A stretch of DNA of 64,000 nucleotides from Anaeromyces robustus. Taxonomy: Eukaryota > Neocallimastigomycota > Neocallimastigomycetes > Neocallimastigales > Neocallimastigaceae. The position numbers and the translations under genes are program-made. The DNA is taken from NCBI GenBank assembly GCA_002104895.1, contig MCFG01000317.1:19702-83701 (forward strand), written 5' to 3'. Positions within the stretch are counted from its first letter, which is position 1, and each line of letters opens with the position of its first letter. Shown one piece after another: positions 43,801 to 54,049 of the stretch. The notes under the pieces were generated by a model. That model saw nothing but the letters and a program-made list of their open reading frames with translations. It was not told the DNA's origin and ran no database searches.

Positions 43801-44363
43801 ATCACAAAACCATTCAAAAGGTTGCCGAAGGATTCAATCATATACAGGATGTCCTTCTCCGTTCTCAAGAATTATACAAGCGCGCATCCGATAAGAAGAG
43901 AATGACCGCTTCTACGTATAAGATTGACGATCTTGTCTGGATACAAGCTCCTCCTTCTTTGAACCTCGAATCCAGCTCTAAACTCGCTCCCTGTAAATAT
44001 GGTCCATATAAGGTAACCAATGTCCTCCACAACAACAATTATGAAATTGATTTAAAAAAGTCACCTTTTCCTAAACATTACAACGTTTTCCATGTTTCAG
44101 AATTAGAACCTTTCACTCCTGTGCCCACTCGTTTCTCCAAAAGGAACAAAGATCCTGAATCTATTAAGGATATAGTTGAAATTTCTGGTTTCAGAACTAA
44201 TTACAAGAAGAAACAGTACGAATATAGAGTTCGTTATAAATATCGTACTGCTTATAATTGGGTTCCATCTTCTGAAGTCGAAGATAACCCTCGAAACCAA
44301 CGCATTTTTATGGAATACCTTAATAGTAATAGAACCTCTGCTTCTATTAGTTATGACAACTAA
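40773..44363 (+). CDS. pol: Pol polyprotein: protease, RT, RNase H, integrase, chromodomain
   Basis: Open from 40,773 and expressed as a Gag-Pol fusion by -1 frameshift. In order: retropepsin ILDTGSLCNFISSNLVKKL (near 40,970) with LLLGNQFMEKY later; RT with LRLCVDYKKLNAVT, FTKLDLRSAYNLIRI, MPFGLKNAPAVFQ and the catalytic ILYLDDILIYSE (near 41,988); connection VGLCNYYRRFVKDFS; RNase H ECDASNFAIGAVL, DKELLAIKDSF and FTDHKNLIYTL; integrase zinc site H...H...CETCMRNK (43,098-43,230), then D in IEIDFLCGLPPSKG, D in ITDRGTQFTSD and E in GQVERCNSY (D,D-35-E). The C-terminus has a GPY/F module (GPYKVTNVLHNNNYEID) and a chromodomain-like end (YEYRVRYKYRTAYNWVPSSE). About 1,190 residues, no stops, all catalytic residues present. 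The chromodomain would steer insertion to marked chromatin. Confidence 0.95.
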   Translation, partial: CSKDQFKKLVDGLQKKSSPLNFSKEVQHNLTTLNNSLPESFFSFKSHIPILNENNKIIKYQVRSILDTGSLCNFISSNLVKKLNLNINKCQSKILIKGISGDTDSINRFVSLKFQIKLLINKKFRFIRFKQKFLVSDHLPVDLLLGNQFMEKYKIHYNYRNKYVYSILSLNHFKDDLIKTFSYNKNNKSNQYNYNFLIYSFLSQKDVSGSEEPNIEDIPEPYRDLAVVFSKKEADKLPPHRLTDCEIILKDGATLHYGPIYQLSLEEEETLKEYIEDMSEKGFIRESNSPAGYPVLFQKKRDGSLRLCVDYKKLNAVTVRNSYPIPLIRDIIERVKGAKYFTKLDLRSAYNLIRIKEGDEYKTAFRTKYGHYEYLVMPFGLKNAPAVFQSFINSVLRPFLEKSVILYLDDILIYSENLEEHHKTVRDVLKKLIENNLFAKLSKCEFDKDKVEFLGHVISGSGISTDPKKIKTIEEWPVPKCVKDVQRFVGLCNYYRRFVKDFSSIAKPLHTLTKKGKKFIWSPECDSAFSILKKRLTTSPVLLHPDNTKQFIVECDASNFAIGAVLSQYDEDNKLHPVAYHSRSLNNAELNYPITDKELLAIKDSFSTWRHLLLGAKFKVKVFTDHKNLIYTLGGKIGNQRQHRWHLFFQEYDFELIYRQGNKNGKPDSLSRRPDYVKDDIEEEPEFILDKKNISSTPCLISITNDFLSNIKKHLKNDPVAEDLRLYFAPNNANQDYFYKPFRKMNKFKIEDNLIFYNNLIYIPKELRLEILMRYHETPAAGHLGVKRTLELISRNFWWPKMEDDVKDFVKSCETCMRNKKSRHRKFGLLQPLEVPERPWKSIEIDFLCGLPPSKGYTVIMVVVDRFSKMIHLVPFKDIPNAAQTAKAFINSIYRLHGLPYDIITDRGTQFTSDLWQEFLLILGVQSKIATTDHHETVGQVERCNSYIEQYLRCFSRSFYHNDWADFLPLAEFAYNNSIHPSTNETPFFVNYGFHPYMDEFTLLPTTNINHKTIQKVAEGFNHIQDVLLRSQELYKRASDKKRMTASTYKIDDLVWIQAPPSLNLESSSKLAPCKYGPYKVTNVLHNNNYEIDLKKSPFPKHYNVFHVSELEPFTPVPTRFSKRNKDPESIKDIVEISGFRTNYKKKQYEYRVRYKYRTAYNWVPSSEVEDNPRNQRIFMEYLNSNRTSASISYDN
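40791..40852 (+). promoter_or_regulatory. -1 frameshift module, Gag to Pol, chromovirus
   Basis: In Gag frame TCA AAA AAC TAG: slippery A AAA AAC (40,791-40,797) touching the stop. After 8 nt a hairpin GGACTTC-AAAA-GAAGTCC (40,806-40,823), then a second, TGAACTTC/GAAGTTCA (40,831-40,852). The pol frame is -1, opens at 40,773 and has no ATG at its start, so frameshifting is required to make Pol. Confidence 0.88.
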
Positions 44364-44477
44364 TTTTTATTTTTTTTAATAATTTTTTTTAGATAATTTA
44401 TCAATATTTTTTTATTCTACTTTTTGCACCACTTTTTTGCCACTACCCTCTGTTTGCTTCCGACTATTTTTTTTTTT

Positions 44478-44535
<58 letters not shown>

Positions 44536-45530
44536 ATCAAAAAATTTTCAAAAATTTTTTATCAATTAAAATATTTTTCAAATAATTTTTCAATTTAATT
44601 TTCAAAAAATTTTTATCAATTAAAATATTTTTTCAAATAATTTTTTCAATTTAATTTTCAATAAATTTTATCAAAAATTTTTAAATAATTTCAAATAAAT
44701 TTTTCAATTTAATTTTTTCAAAAAATTTTTTCAATTTAATTTTTCAAAAAAATTTTTTCAATAAATTTTTTAATAAAATTTTTCAATTAAATTTTTCAAA
44801 AATTTTTCAATAAATTTTTTCAAAAAGAAAAATAAAAAATTTTTTTTCTTTTCATATATAAAAAATCATTTTTTCTGTGATACCCATGCACATGGGGTAT
44901 TTTTCAGAAATTTTTGATTTTTTCATTAATTAAAAATCAATTGGGCTATCCATATAGCCTAAAAAATTTTTAATATAAATTAATAATAAATTAATTAATA
45001 AATTAAGATTTGAAAAATCAATACTTTTTTAAAATTTTTAAATTTTTCAAAAATTTCAAAAATTTCAATCTACAGCCAAAAATTAAATTTTTTAAAAATT
45101 TTTTTAAAATTTAATTTTTAAATCAAAAATATTTTTTTTTAAATATAAAAATATATAATTATCAATTTTATAATTTTATTAATATCAATATATTAATATC
45201 AAAATTTATAAAATATTTATATCAATATCAAATTTATAAATATAAATATCAATATTAATATTAAAATATTCTTATCAATATATATTATATTTTATTAATA
45301 TTTAATAATAATATTATATTCAACAAATTTTTGTATTCCAAAAACTTTATTATCTTTTATTTTTCACATGGCCAATCGAACTTTTGTTCGAGTGAAATTT
45401 AAAAGATTATTTTTAAAGTATACTTTAATCTAAAAAACTTCAAACTTTATCTTTATAAAATTTTATATTTAAATTTTGATTATATAACTCTTTGAATTCG
45501 CCTGGAATACGAATTCTTGGAAGAGGACGT
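44364..45530 (+). other. Long 3' non-coding region of the chromovirus
   Basis: Contains an A-run of about 54 (44,479-44,532), a degenerate array of TTTTTCAATTTAATTTTCAA units (44,533-44,830), and three compact hairpins: ATACCCATG/CATGGGGTAT (about 44,880-44,900), GGCTAT-CCAT-ATAGCC (44,944-44,959) and TCGAAC-TTTT-GTTCGA (45,377-45,392). Ends in the purine tract before the LTR. Unusually long for a Ty3 element. Confidence 0.7.
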
Positions 45531-46003
45531 TGTTAAGGATTTGAATGGATTATAGATATAAGCCACATTATATCTATTAAATATTTATTATTCAGCATGT
45601 TTATGCGCCCCAAATCCTTATACAATTTAATTATTATTAATTTTATTAATAATACAGTTGAATATAAATTATACTTTTATTTTATTAACAAATTATATTC
45701 TTATCTTATATTTTTTTAATATATATTATTATAATTAATATAAATATTAATTTACTTATATTATTGTATTGTTCAATGAAATGTATAAAAGATTGATGAA
45801 ATATGTATTCTTACATTCTTTGTAAGATTATTAACCTAATAATAATCTAATAAAATATAATTATAAAATAATTAAACAAATTTAAATAAAGAAACTATAT
45901 TTATAATAAAACTTCTAATAAAATTAATATTAGTGAACACCCTACGTATTAGATTATTGAGCATTTCGACCAAGTTAAACTTTAAACCAAACTAAAACTT
46001 TAC

Positions 46004-46004
<1 letters not shown>
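45531..46004 (+). repeat. 3' LTR of the chromovirus, 474 bp
   Basis: TGTTAAGG...AAAACTTTACA. Uninterrupted version of the 5' LTR. TATAAAAG at about 45,784 and GTAAGATTATT at 45,822-45,832. Confidence 0.92.
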
Positions 46005-46064
<60 letters not shown>

Positions 46065-46085
46065 TTAATAATAATATTAATAATG

Positions 46086-46123
<38 letters not shown>

Positions 46124-46880
46124 TATAATAAGAATAATAATAAGAATAACAATAATAACAATAATAAAATCAATGATAATAATATGGTTAAAAATTCTAA
46201 AAATATTATAAATGAGGAATCCAAAATGAAGGTTGCGGATAAAAAGAAAATAGAAAATATATCAAGTGATGGAAATAATACAACAGATAATAAGCGAATG
46301 CCTAGAGTGCCTAGTATATTAAATTTAATGCAGGAAATACAACCATATAATATAATAGAAGAGTTTAAAAATACTCCTGCAAATATTTCGCTGGCACAAT
46401 TGTTAGCTGTAAGTAATCCTTTGCGGGCTGAAGTAACCAAAAGCTTTAGGAGAAGTAAGCCAGAGCAAGCAATGATTGTAGGTTTAGCTGACTATCAGAA
46501 TGCTAGACCTGAATTTGAGTTAGTAAACAACCCAAATCATGGCTACCAATCCAAAAAAGTACAAGAGCATGATATAGCAGTAGTCAGAGGGTTGGTAGAA
46601 GGGTCTACTGCTGTGGTATTAATTGATGGCTGTAGCAATGCTAATTTAGTTACAAGAAAATTTCTAAATGAGGTAGTAAAAGAATATAGTATAATTGGTA
46701 CTGTTTCTGGTAGAGTTCATCAAGCCATGTCTGATACTGAAGAATATACCTATGAGATAGTACCATTATAATTAAAATTAGGTAACTTAAAAATTAAAGC
46801 TAATTTCAGAATTCTAGAAAAGGAAGAACCATTCTATGATATTATTGTTAGTTTCAAAACACAATATGATTATGGACTAA
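46005..46880 (+). pseudogene. Poly-Asn linker and protease of the outer element
   Basis: (AAT)n resumes at 46,005 and passes into coding NNMVKNSKNIINEESKMKVA. The conserved RSKPEQAMIVGLADYQNARP precedes VVLIDGCSNANLVTRKFLNE, the retropepsin active site with D-G-C-S instead of D-T/S-G. A premature TAA at 46,769 breaks the frame; it continues LKLGNLKIKANFRILEKEEP and YDYGLIVDVKDRYLSIKNKD. Younger insertions separate it from Gag. Confidence 0.8.
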
Positions 46881-49800
46881 TAGTAGATGTAAAAGACAGA
46901 TATTTATCCATTAAAAATAAAGATAATAAACTAGAACGTTTGGTTCCAATAGAAGATATTTCAGTTTTCCACTCACAGGCTATGATGTGCTATATATGGG
47001 ATGATAGTCCAATAATAACAGCTAACACAATATTTACACCACCGAAGTCAAGTACAAAAACGAATGAAATTAACGCATCATTTAAGGAGGAAAAGAAAAT
47101 TATCTTGGAAAGGATTTTACAAGAAATGGATATTCAGAACGACGCGACAAAGAAAGAATTAAAAGATATTTTATTAACCTACGCGGATGTGGTAGCAGTA
47201 TCTAGTGATGATTTGGAACCATCAAAATTGTTACCACATCATATAGAATTACTTGAAGATAGTAAGCCTATTAAACAAAAGGCTTATAGACTGTCCCAAA
47301 TTCAATTATCCGCATTAAAGGAGGAATTAAAAAAGTTAATCGATAAAGGTTTGATAGTGCCATCACATTCTCCATGGTCTTCACCTATAGTCATTGTACC
47401 AAAGAAAAATGGTAAGTGGAGACTTTGTATTGACTATAGGTTATTAAACAAGATAACAAAGAAGGATTCTTACGCGTTACCAAAGATTCAAGAGATATTT
47501 GACGCGTTAAAAGATGCAACAATATTTTCTACTCTTGATTTATTCAGTAGCTACCATCAAATACCTATGTGTGAAAAAGACCAGGAAATAACTACATTCA
47601 CTACGAAGTTTGGAAATTATTATTTCAAGGTAATGCCATTTGGATTAACAAACGCACCTTCCACGTTCCAAAGGGAAATGAATAGGATTCTCTTTGAATT
47701 AATAAATGTATGTGTACAAATATACCTAGATGACATAATAGTATATTCACCTACAATTGAACAACACTTAGAAGATTTAATTAGCGTGTTTCAAATTCTT
47801 AGAGAAAATAAATTAAAAATTAATTTAGAAAAATGTCATTTCTGTATGTTTGAAGTGGAAGCTCTTGGACATAAAGTCACAAACAAAGGCCTATTACCTT
47901 TAGAAAATAAGGTTAAAGCTATTAATAATTTAGATACACCTACGAATGTTACTGAATTACGTTCATTTTTAGGTATGATAGGTTACTATAGAAATTTTAT
48001 TGATAATTACGCGTCGCTTTCTTCACCTTTATGTGGTTTATTAAGGAAAAATGTTTCTTATATCTGGACTGATGAACATACTGAAAGTTTTAATAAATTA
48101 AAGGAAACTTTAGTTAACGCGCCTATATTATACTACCCAAGATATGATAATCCTTTTATTATTCGTTCTGATGCTAGTTTTCAAGGAATTGGTGGTGTAT
48201 TACTACAATTATTTAAGGATAAAATCGAACATCCAGTCTATTACGTGAGTCGCTCGTTAAAGAAATCAGAACGTAATTATGCTATAACAGAATTAGAAGG
48301 TACTGCTGCATTTTATTGTGTGGAAAAATTCAAGCCATATATTTTGGGAAATCCTTATCAAACAGTGCTATATACTGACCACCAACCATTAGTTCCTTTA
48401 ATAAAAAAATGTGAACCAAATACAAGTAAATATGCACGTTGGTGTAGTTTATTTAGTCAATTACAGGTAAATGTAATTTATCAGCCAGGGAAAGCTAATA
48501 TTATTGCTGACGCGCTTTCAAGAATTAAAAGGAAAGAGGATATAATAGTAAATAGTTTATTAGAAGAAAATAATAATACTAATAAAAATAATAATGAAAA
48601 TAAAAATTCTGATGAAAATATATTAGAAGAAACTAACAGCAAGGAAAGTGAAGAAGAGAATGATGAAGAGGATTATAGAAGTAACAATAATAAGAAAAAT
48701 GATAACAATAATACCAACGATTCACCAGAAATCAATTCTATTTCTATTGATGAGATAGAAAATGAAAAATATATCTCAGAATTCATGAAGAAATTCCTAC
48801 AAGACAGAATAGTATCCATAGATGGGAAAACTTACATCAAAGATAAAGAAATATTTAGAGAAGTGATCGATGATTATATGGAGAAGATAAAAATTATTGG
48901 AAAGGCCCATAGAATTGGCCACGAAGGAATACAGAAGACTTACGAAAGGGTAAGGCAAAAATTTTATTGGAAAAATATGATAATAGATATAAAAAAATAT
49001 CTTTGTAAAATTTGCCAATTAAACAGGTCTAAACCGTTGCCGAGTATAGTTGAAAAATTTCCTTCCCCAGTAGAAGCTCCATTCATTAAACTAGGCTTGG
49101 ATATTATAGGGCCGTTAAAGAAAACAAACCTAGGGAACAAATATATTATTGTCTGTGTGGATTATTTTACGAATTAGACGGAAGCTAAGGCAGTAGAAAC
49201 TATTACTTCCCAAGATGATTTTTTTGGTGGAAGTTTTCAGTAGACATGTGCTACCACAAGTAATCAATATGGATAACGGGACCCAATTAAACTCTGACTA
49301 CACCAAGATATTCTTGGACTTGTATGGGGTATATATTCATTTTGTGAGTATATACCGCCCAGCTTCCAATGGTTTAGTGGAAAATAGAAATAGGGAAATT
49401 GCTAAGCAGTTAAGGAACTTTGCCGAGGATCAAGAAAATTGGGATTTGCTGCTACCGTTAGCTTTATGGGCAATAAGAACAGCAAAATCATCAGTAACTG
49501 GATATTCAAGTTTTGAATTGCTGTATGGACGTGAGGACTTATTGCCTACAGAAGTTAACATTAGGAATTCTATAGTCGAACCAATAAATAGAAGTATGGA
49601 AGAAATATTATTGGAAAGATTCTTAGACCAGGCCAAGTGGATTAATGATGCTGCCAATAAACGGCTTGGTACTATTAACTATTGGAAGACTAGAAGGGAA
49701 GCCCAGCAAAGCATGGAAAACAAATTAAATTATAAAGTAGGAGATAAAGTAAAAGTTAGATTATTTCAACGAAATTAGACCCGTATTATTTAGGACCCTA

Positions 49801-49906
49801 CACGATATTAAATATATCGTGGAATACAGTTAAACTACAAGAGGACAAGACTGGGACCATTCTATCTAGGAATGTGCATATAAAAAATATTCTTCCTTAT
49901 AAAGAA
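46881..49906 (+). pseudogene. RT, RNase H and integrase of the outer element
   Basis: The frame 46,940-49,177 carries RT (WRLCIDYRLLNKITKKDSYA, TLDLFSSYHQIPM, MPFGLTNAPSTFQ, catalytic IYLDDIIVYSP near 47,720), RNase H (IIRSDASFQGIGGVL, ELEGTAAFYCVE, YTDHQPLVPL, IIADALSRI), an acidic/Asn-rich linker and integrase (zinc site GKAHRIGHEG...CKICQLNRSK; first Asp in GLDIIGPLKK). A TAG at 49,175 and a frameshift precede 49,215-49,778, with VINMDNGTQLNSD (second Asp) and SNGLVENRNREIAKQL (Glu). A further shift near 49,780 leads to ILPYKE, stop at 49,907. No chromodomain is visible. All catalytic residues persist, so decay is moderate. Confidence 0.9.
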
Positions 49907-49934
49907 TAATTATAATTATAATAATTATAATTTT

Positions 49935-49972
<38 letters not shown>

Positions 49973-50454
49973 AAAATAGTATGAAATTCTTATAAAATTT
50001 GATGAAATAATATATATATAAATAATAATATAAAACATAATAATAATCCAAATATTTAAAAATATTTAAAATTAATTATTAAAAATTAATTTCAATTTCA
50101 AGATCTCGAAATTAAATTTCGAAATTTCAAAATTAAATTTCAAAATTTATTTTATAAATATTTTTATATATTCCAATAATTAAATTTTTCATTATAATTT
50201 TTTTTTTTAAAAAAAAAGAAAAATTTGAACAAAATTTTCAAAAAAATTCGCGAATATTTATTATTGAATATTTCAATAATTTTCAATATAAATTCAATAA
50301 TATTTTTATAAATGATTTCTAAGCCCTAAAATAATCATTATTTTAAATTATTATTTTATTTATAACTAATTTATAACTTTTATTGATAATAGTTCTCGTA
50401 TAGAGAAAAATTTTCAACTTAGCTATAAATTAGTCATTTTAGCGAGGGCATTTC
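49907..50454 (+). other. 3' non-coding region of the outer element
   Basis: AT-rich with an A-run of about 33 (49,937-49,969). Ends in AGCGAGGGCATTTC, a short purine-rich tract just before the LTR. Confidence 0.6.
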
Positions 50455-50983
50455 TGATATAAAACTAATATGTGTAGTAACATATTAGTATAATTAATAA
50501 TAATTATTAAATATTAAATTTATATCTTTTCTTAATAATAATTATTAAAATAATTTATTATTTATATTTTTATTATATATTAAATATTTATTCTTTATTA
50601 TATTAAATTAAATAGTTCTTTTATTTTTATATATTATATAATATATTTTATTATATGTATTTTTAATATTCTCATGTATTATTAATATTATAGTATATTA
50701 AAGTATAATCAAAATATAGTAATAATTTATTATTATTATATAGTTAAATATATTACTATACATAATAATTCATATATTATTATATAGTTAAATATATTAA
50801 ATAATTCTTATATTATTACTATATTCTTAATATATATTCTATAATATATTAGTTTATATTCTTATATATTAGATATTAAATAACTATTTAAAATTATTAA
50901 TTTTTATATTATTTTTTATATTTTTTCAATTTAATAATCCTTCGTCTTGGAATTATTAGATCGGAGGTATTTTTCTGGTAATA
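50455..50983 (+). repeat. 3' LTR of the outer element, 3'-truncated
   Basis: TGATATAAAACTAATATGTG to TTTTTCTGGTAATA, after which homology to LTR A stops; the last ~90 bp are missing. Lacks the nested solo LTR found in LTR A. Confidence 0.88.
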
Positions 50984-51108
50984 TCTTTACAAATGTCAAC
51001 TTTATACTGTTAACTGCTCTTGGTGTTGGTATTTTTATTATACTTATTATATCAATTTGGTTATATAAAAAAAGAATAAAAAACAAGAGGACGATATGTC
51101 TTAATTAA
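50983..51108 (+). pseudogene. C-terminal end of a membrane protein, 41 residues
   Basis: Directly at the broken LTR end a frame reads IFTNVNFILLTALGVGIFII then LIISIWLYKKRIKNKRTICL-N, stop at 51,106. It is one hydrophobic membrane segment of about 22 residues followed by a basic tail, the layout of a type I membrane protein end with a cytoplasmic tail. No N-terminal part was found on the other side of the outer element. It may be the last exon of a disrupted host gene. Bases 51,109-51,280 may be its 3' UTR. Confidence 0.5.
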
Positions 51109-51288
51109 TTTAAATATTAAATAACTTTGTAGTAACTTTATTTTTTGTAATGTTAGCTTATTCCTTCAAAATCTATGAAAAAAAATAAATAAAAATCATT
51201 AAAATCACAATATTAAATTTATTAAATTATATTCTTGTATTTTTTAATTTTATAAATGAAAGATTAGTATTAATTCAAAATTTAAACA

Positions 51289-51449
<161 letters not shown>

Positions 51450-51475
51450 TAAAAAAATATAAAATTCTATATATT

Positions 51476-52830
51476 TCAATATTTCTCATCTCTTTCTCTT
51501 TTTGCAACAGCTATGATTTCTTCAATATTATTATGATTGTTCAATGAGAGTTCCATAAATTTTTTATTATTATATTTACCCTTTACGTTTTCCATATTAT
51601 TATCATATTCCTCCTGATTACTACAATTATTTTCATTATATATATTCTCATAGTTATCATTATAGATATTTTCATTATATAAATTAAAATTTTCATTGCA
51701 AATATCATTATAATTATAGGAATTATTATTATTGCTATAAATGTTATTCATACCAACATTAGCAATATTATTGGTATCATAAATATAATAGTTGACATTT
51801 TGATTACTGGAAGTTAGCCTTCTTCCATAATCTAGTTTTTTGTAAATGGTGAATGGTTTTGTTTGTATCTAAGTTGTGGGCAATATTTAATTATATGCCC
51901 AGGTTCATGGCACCAGTAACATACCTTAATGTGTAAGTTTTCCAAACCCCTAGTAATGTAGTCAATACCATTCACACCATTGTTATTATTAGAAATATTA
52001 TTGGTATTTCTTGGGATTTTTTTATTCATTTGATTTATTAAATTATTATTAATGTTATAATTGTTATAATTATTGTTAAAATTATTGTTTCTTTGTAGTT
52101 CGTTATTTAAATATTTTTATTTGATACATTGGTATTTAAAAACGTATTATAATTGTTATTATTCAATTGGATGAAATTTTGACTGGCTCTATATCCACCT
52201 ATAACCGGATAATTATTTTAAATGTTATTATTGTTATTAAATTTTCTACCCTTTTGGATTGGACGACTTATCATTTTTATTATCAACTTTCTCGGCGATT
52301 TTACAGGCAGTTTCAATAGTTTTGGCTTCTTCATAAGCTACCTTTTCATAAATATCAGATCTACTACGTATAGAATTTTCGTAATCATACACTGATAATT
52401 TTGCTTTGGTTTCAGTGGACAATTGACAATAAAAATCCAGGTATCTATCGTTGAAATCTCTGATACTTTCATTAGGCGTTATCAACATAGTTTTTAATTC
52501 CCGGAATCGTTCATCTTCATTTAAGTGATATCTTTCAACCAGAATGTCACGGCATTCTTCTAAGCTCAAAGTTTTATTATATTCCACTAACTTATCGCTG
52601 ATTATTTGGGTAGTTTCTTCTATAGTTTCCGCTAAGATATATTGAAATTTTTCGTCTTCTGTTGTAATTTGTTCCATCTTCAGCCAGTTATTCATAAGAA
52701 TGTACCATGATTTTACATTCTTATTACTTCCACCAATAATTGGTAGAGGAATTCTTCTTTCTTCTCTACCACTACTAGAACTCTTTTTATTTATTAAGAT
52801 TGTATTTCGAAATATAATTACTTATTTAAT
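51476..52830 (-). pseudogene. Gag and pol start of a Ty3 relative of the outer element
   Basis: From about 52,830 down: INKKSSSSGREERRIPLPII then GGSNKNVKSWYILMNNWLKM parallels PRIGGSHKDAEIWKFRINDW of the outer Gag, but the initiator ATG is gone. 52,695-52,246 continues the capsid (LEECRDILVERYHLNEDERF, RDFNDRYLDFYCQL). A broken Asn-rich stretch follows, then a zinc knuckle CYWCHEPGHIIKYC (51,920-51,880) and the stop at 51,832-51,834. The pol frame then reads GRRLTSSNQNVN, to AVAKRERDEKY at 51,476. Frames are interrupted near 52,240-52,040. Confidence 0.85.
51808..51841 (-). promoter_or_regulatory. -1 frameshift module, minus-strand Ty3 relative
   Basis: Minus strand: ACA AAA AAC TAG, slippery heptamer 51,841-51,835, then 7 nt and the hairpin TGGAAGAAGGCTAACTTCCA (51,827-51,808), identical base for base to the one in the outer element although flanking Gag sequence has diverged strongly. 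Confidence 0.88.
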
Positions 52831-52899
52831 TTTTTTTTTATAAAACTTATATTGTAATTATCAATTATAAAATATTAATATTATAAATATAACCTATCT

Positions 52900-53537
52900 T
52901 TCTAATTACCGTGTTTATTATATATATATATATATTTTTTTTTACTAGAAATACTTTATTAATTAATTACTACTACTTTATTAATTTAAAAATATCTAAT
53001 AAGTAATTAGATGCTATTATATTACTACTACTAAATTATTTATATGATATTTTTACTCTATATTATCTATTTAGTTTATTTTATTTTATTAATATTTAAT
53101 ACTAACTATCCACAAATTAGCTATGTTATAATGATTTACGAAACTATACTGTAACTTTTTAATTATTTACTAATTAATCAGTTATTAATTTTCTTAAATT
53201 TTGTGTTTAAATATTTAATTTATCTATCATTATTCTAAAATAAAATAATCTAATATTATTTTTTGTTTTTTTTTTATAATATTGTAATATATCTAGTTTT
53301 ATTTCCTAGTTTCCTATTTCATATTTAACTACATTAAAATTATAAATAAAATATAATATAATTTAATATATTTCATATAATATATAAAGAATAAAATATA
53401 ATATATTATTATATATATAAATTATAATATAAAAAATATAATAATTTAAATTATTATTTAAGATATAAATTTTAATATTTGAATAAATAAATATTCAAAT
53501 ATACCAATATATTACTACACATATTGGTTTTATATCA
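52900..53537 (-). repeat. Diverged LTR of the minus-strand Ty3 relative
   Basis: On the minus strand it starts at 53,537 as TGATATAAAACCAATATGTG then TAGTAATATATTGG, matching the start of LTR A. It is upstream of the minus-strand Gag, as a 5' LTR should be. The 3' boundary and primer site were not found. Confidence 0.6.
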
Positions 53538-54049
53538 TTATTTCACCTGTTTGTTCACCTACATCTAAAATATTATCATCATCTTCCAGAGAAATAAAAT
53601 TATTTAATATCATAAATAATATGTATAATTTAACTATAATCATATAGAGAAATATAATAATCTTCTAAAGCTATAACCGAAAGCATTTTAAATGTGTAAC
53701 ACTCATTTTCTTTACTGTACTTGACACATATTGTAAAATTATTTACACAAATATAAATAATTAAGTAAAAGATTAGGGTTTAACCAAGTCAAAAAATAAA
53801 TTAATGATAGTTAGAATTTTTAGTATAAAAATTAATCAAATTAGGCAATGAATTAATTTATAATTATTATTTAATAATATTCAATATTATAAAAATGTTT
53901 TATTAGAAAAATCAACACAAAATTATTTAATATATTTCTAATAATAATTTCTGTTTAATAAAGCTTTTATTTAAATATTTTTATTAATAATAATTATAAA
54001 ATAAATATTTAATTTAGCTAAACTCTAATAAAAACTAAGATTAATTTAA

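Larger units (their letters stand above)
37120..46004 (+). mobile_element. Complete Ty3 chromovirus, apparently intact
   Basis: 5' LTR (TGTTAAGG...CTTTACA, 37,120-39,566 with an inserted element), self-primer site, gag, -1 frameshift module, pol with chromodomain, purine tract (GGAAGAGGACG at 45,519-45,529) and 3' LTR (45,531-46,004). Both LTRs are 474 bp once the insertion and its duplication are removed, and I saw no difference between them, implying very recent insertion. It sits in (AAT)n with ATAAT on both sides. Confidence 0.92.
32022..50983 (+). mobile_element. Outer Ty3 element, host of a nested insertion stack
   Basis: Begins with LTR A (32,022-33,247), followed by a tRNA-type primer site (33,253), leader, Gag (34,929-35,985), a -1 frameshift module, an Asn-rich linker, protease, RT, RNase H and integrase (46,005-49,906), a purine-rich tract (AGCGAGGGCA at 50,441) and a 3'-truncated LTR (50,455-50,983). 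About 11.5 kb of younger insertions separate its parts: solo LTRs at 32,374, 33,847 and 36,507 and a complete element at 37,120-46,004. Stops and frameshifts in gag and pol make it inactive. Confidence 0.85.

Noticed and set aside
40850-44379. Several 60-80 codon frames overlapping the chromovirus pol
   Set aside because: Shadows of the pol frame on other frames and strand.
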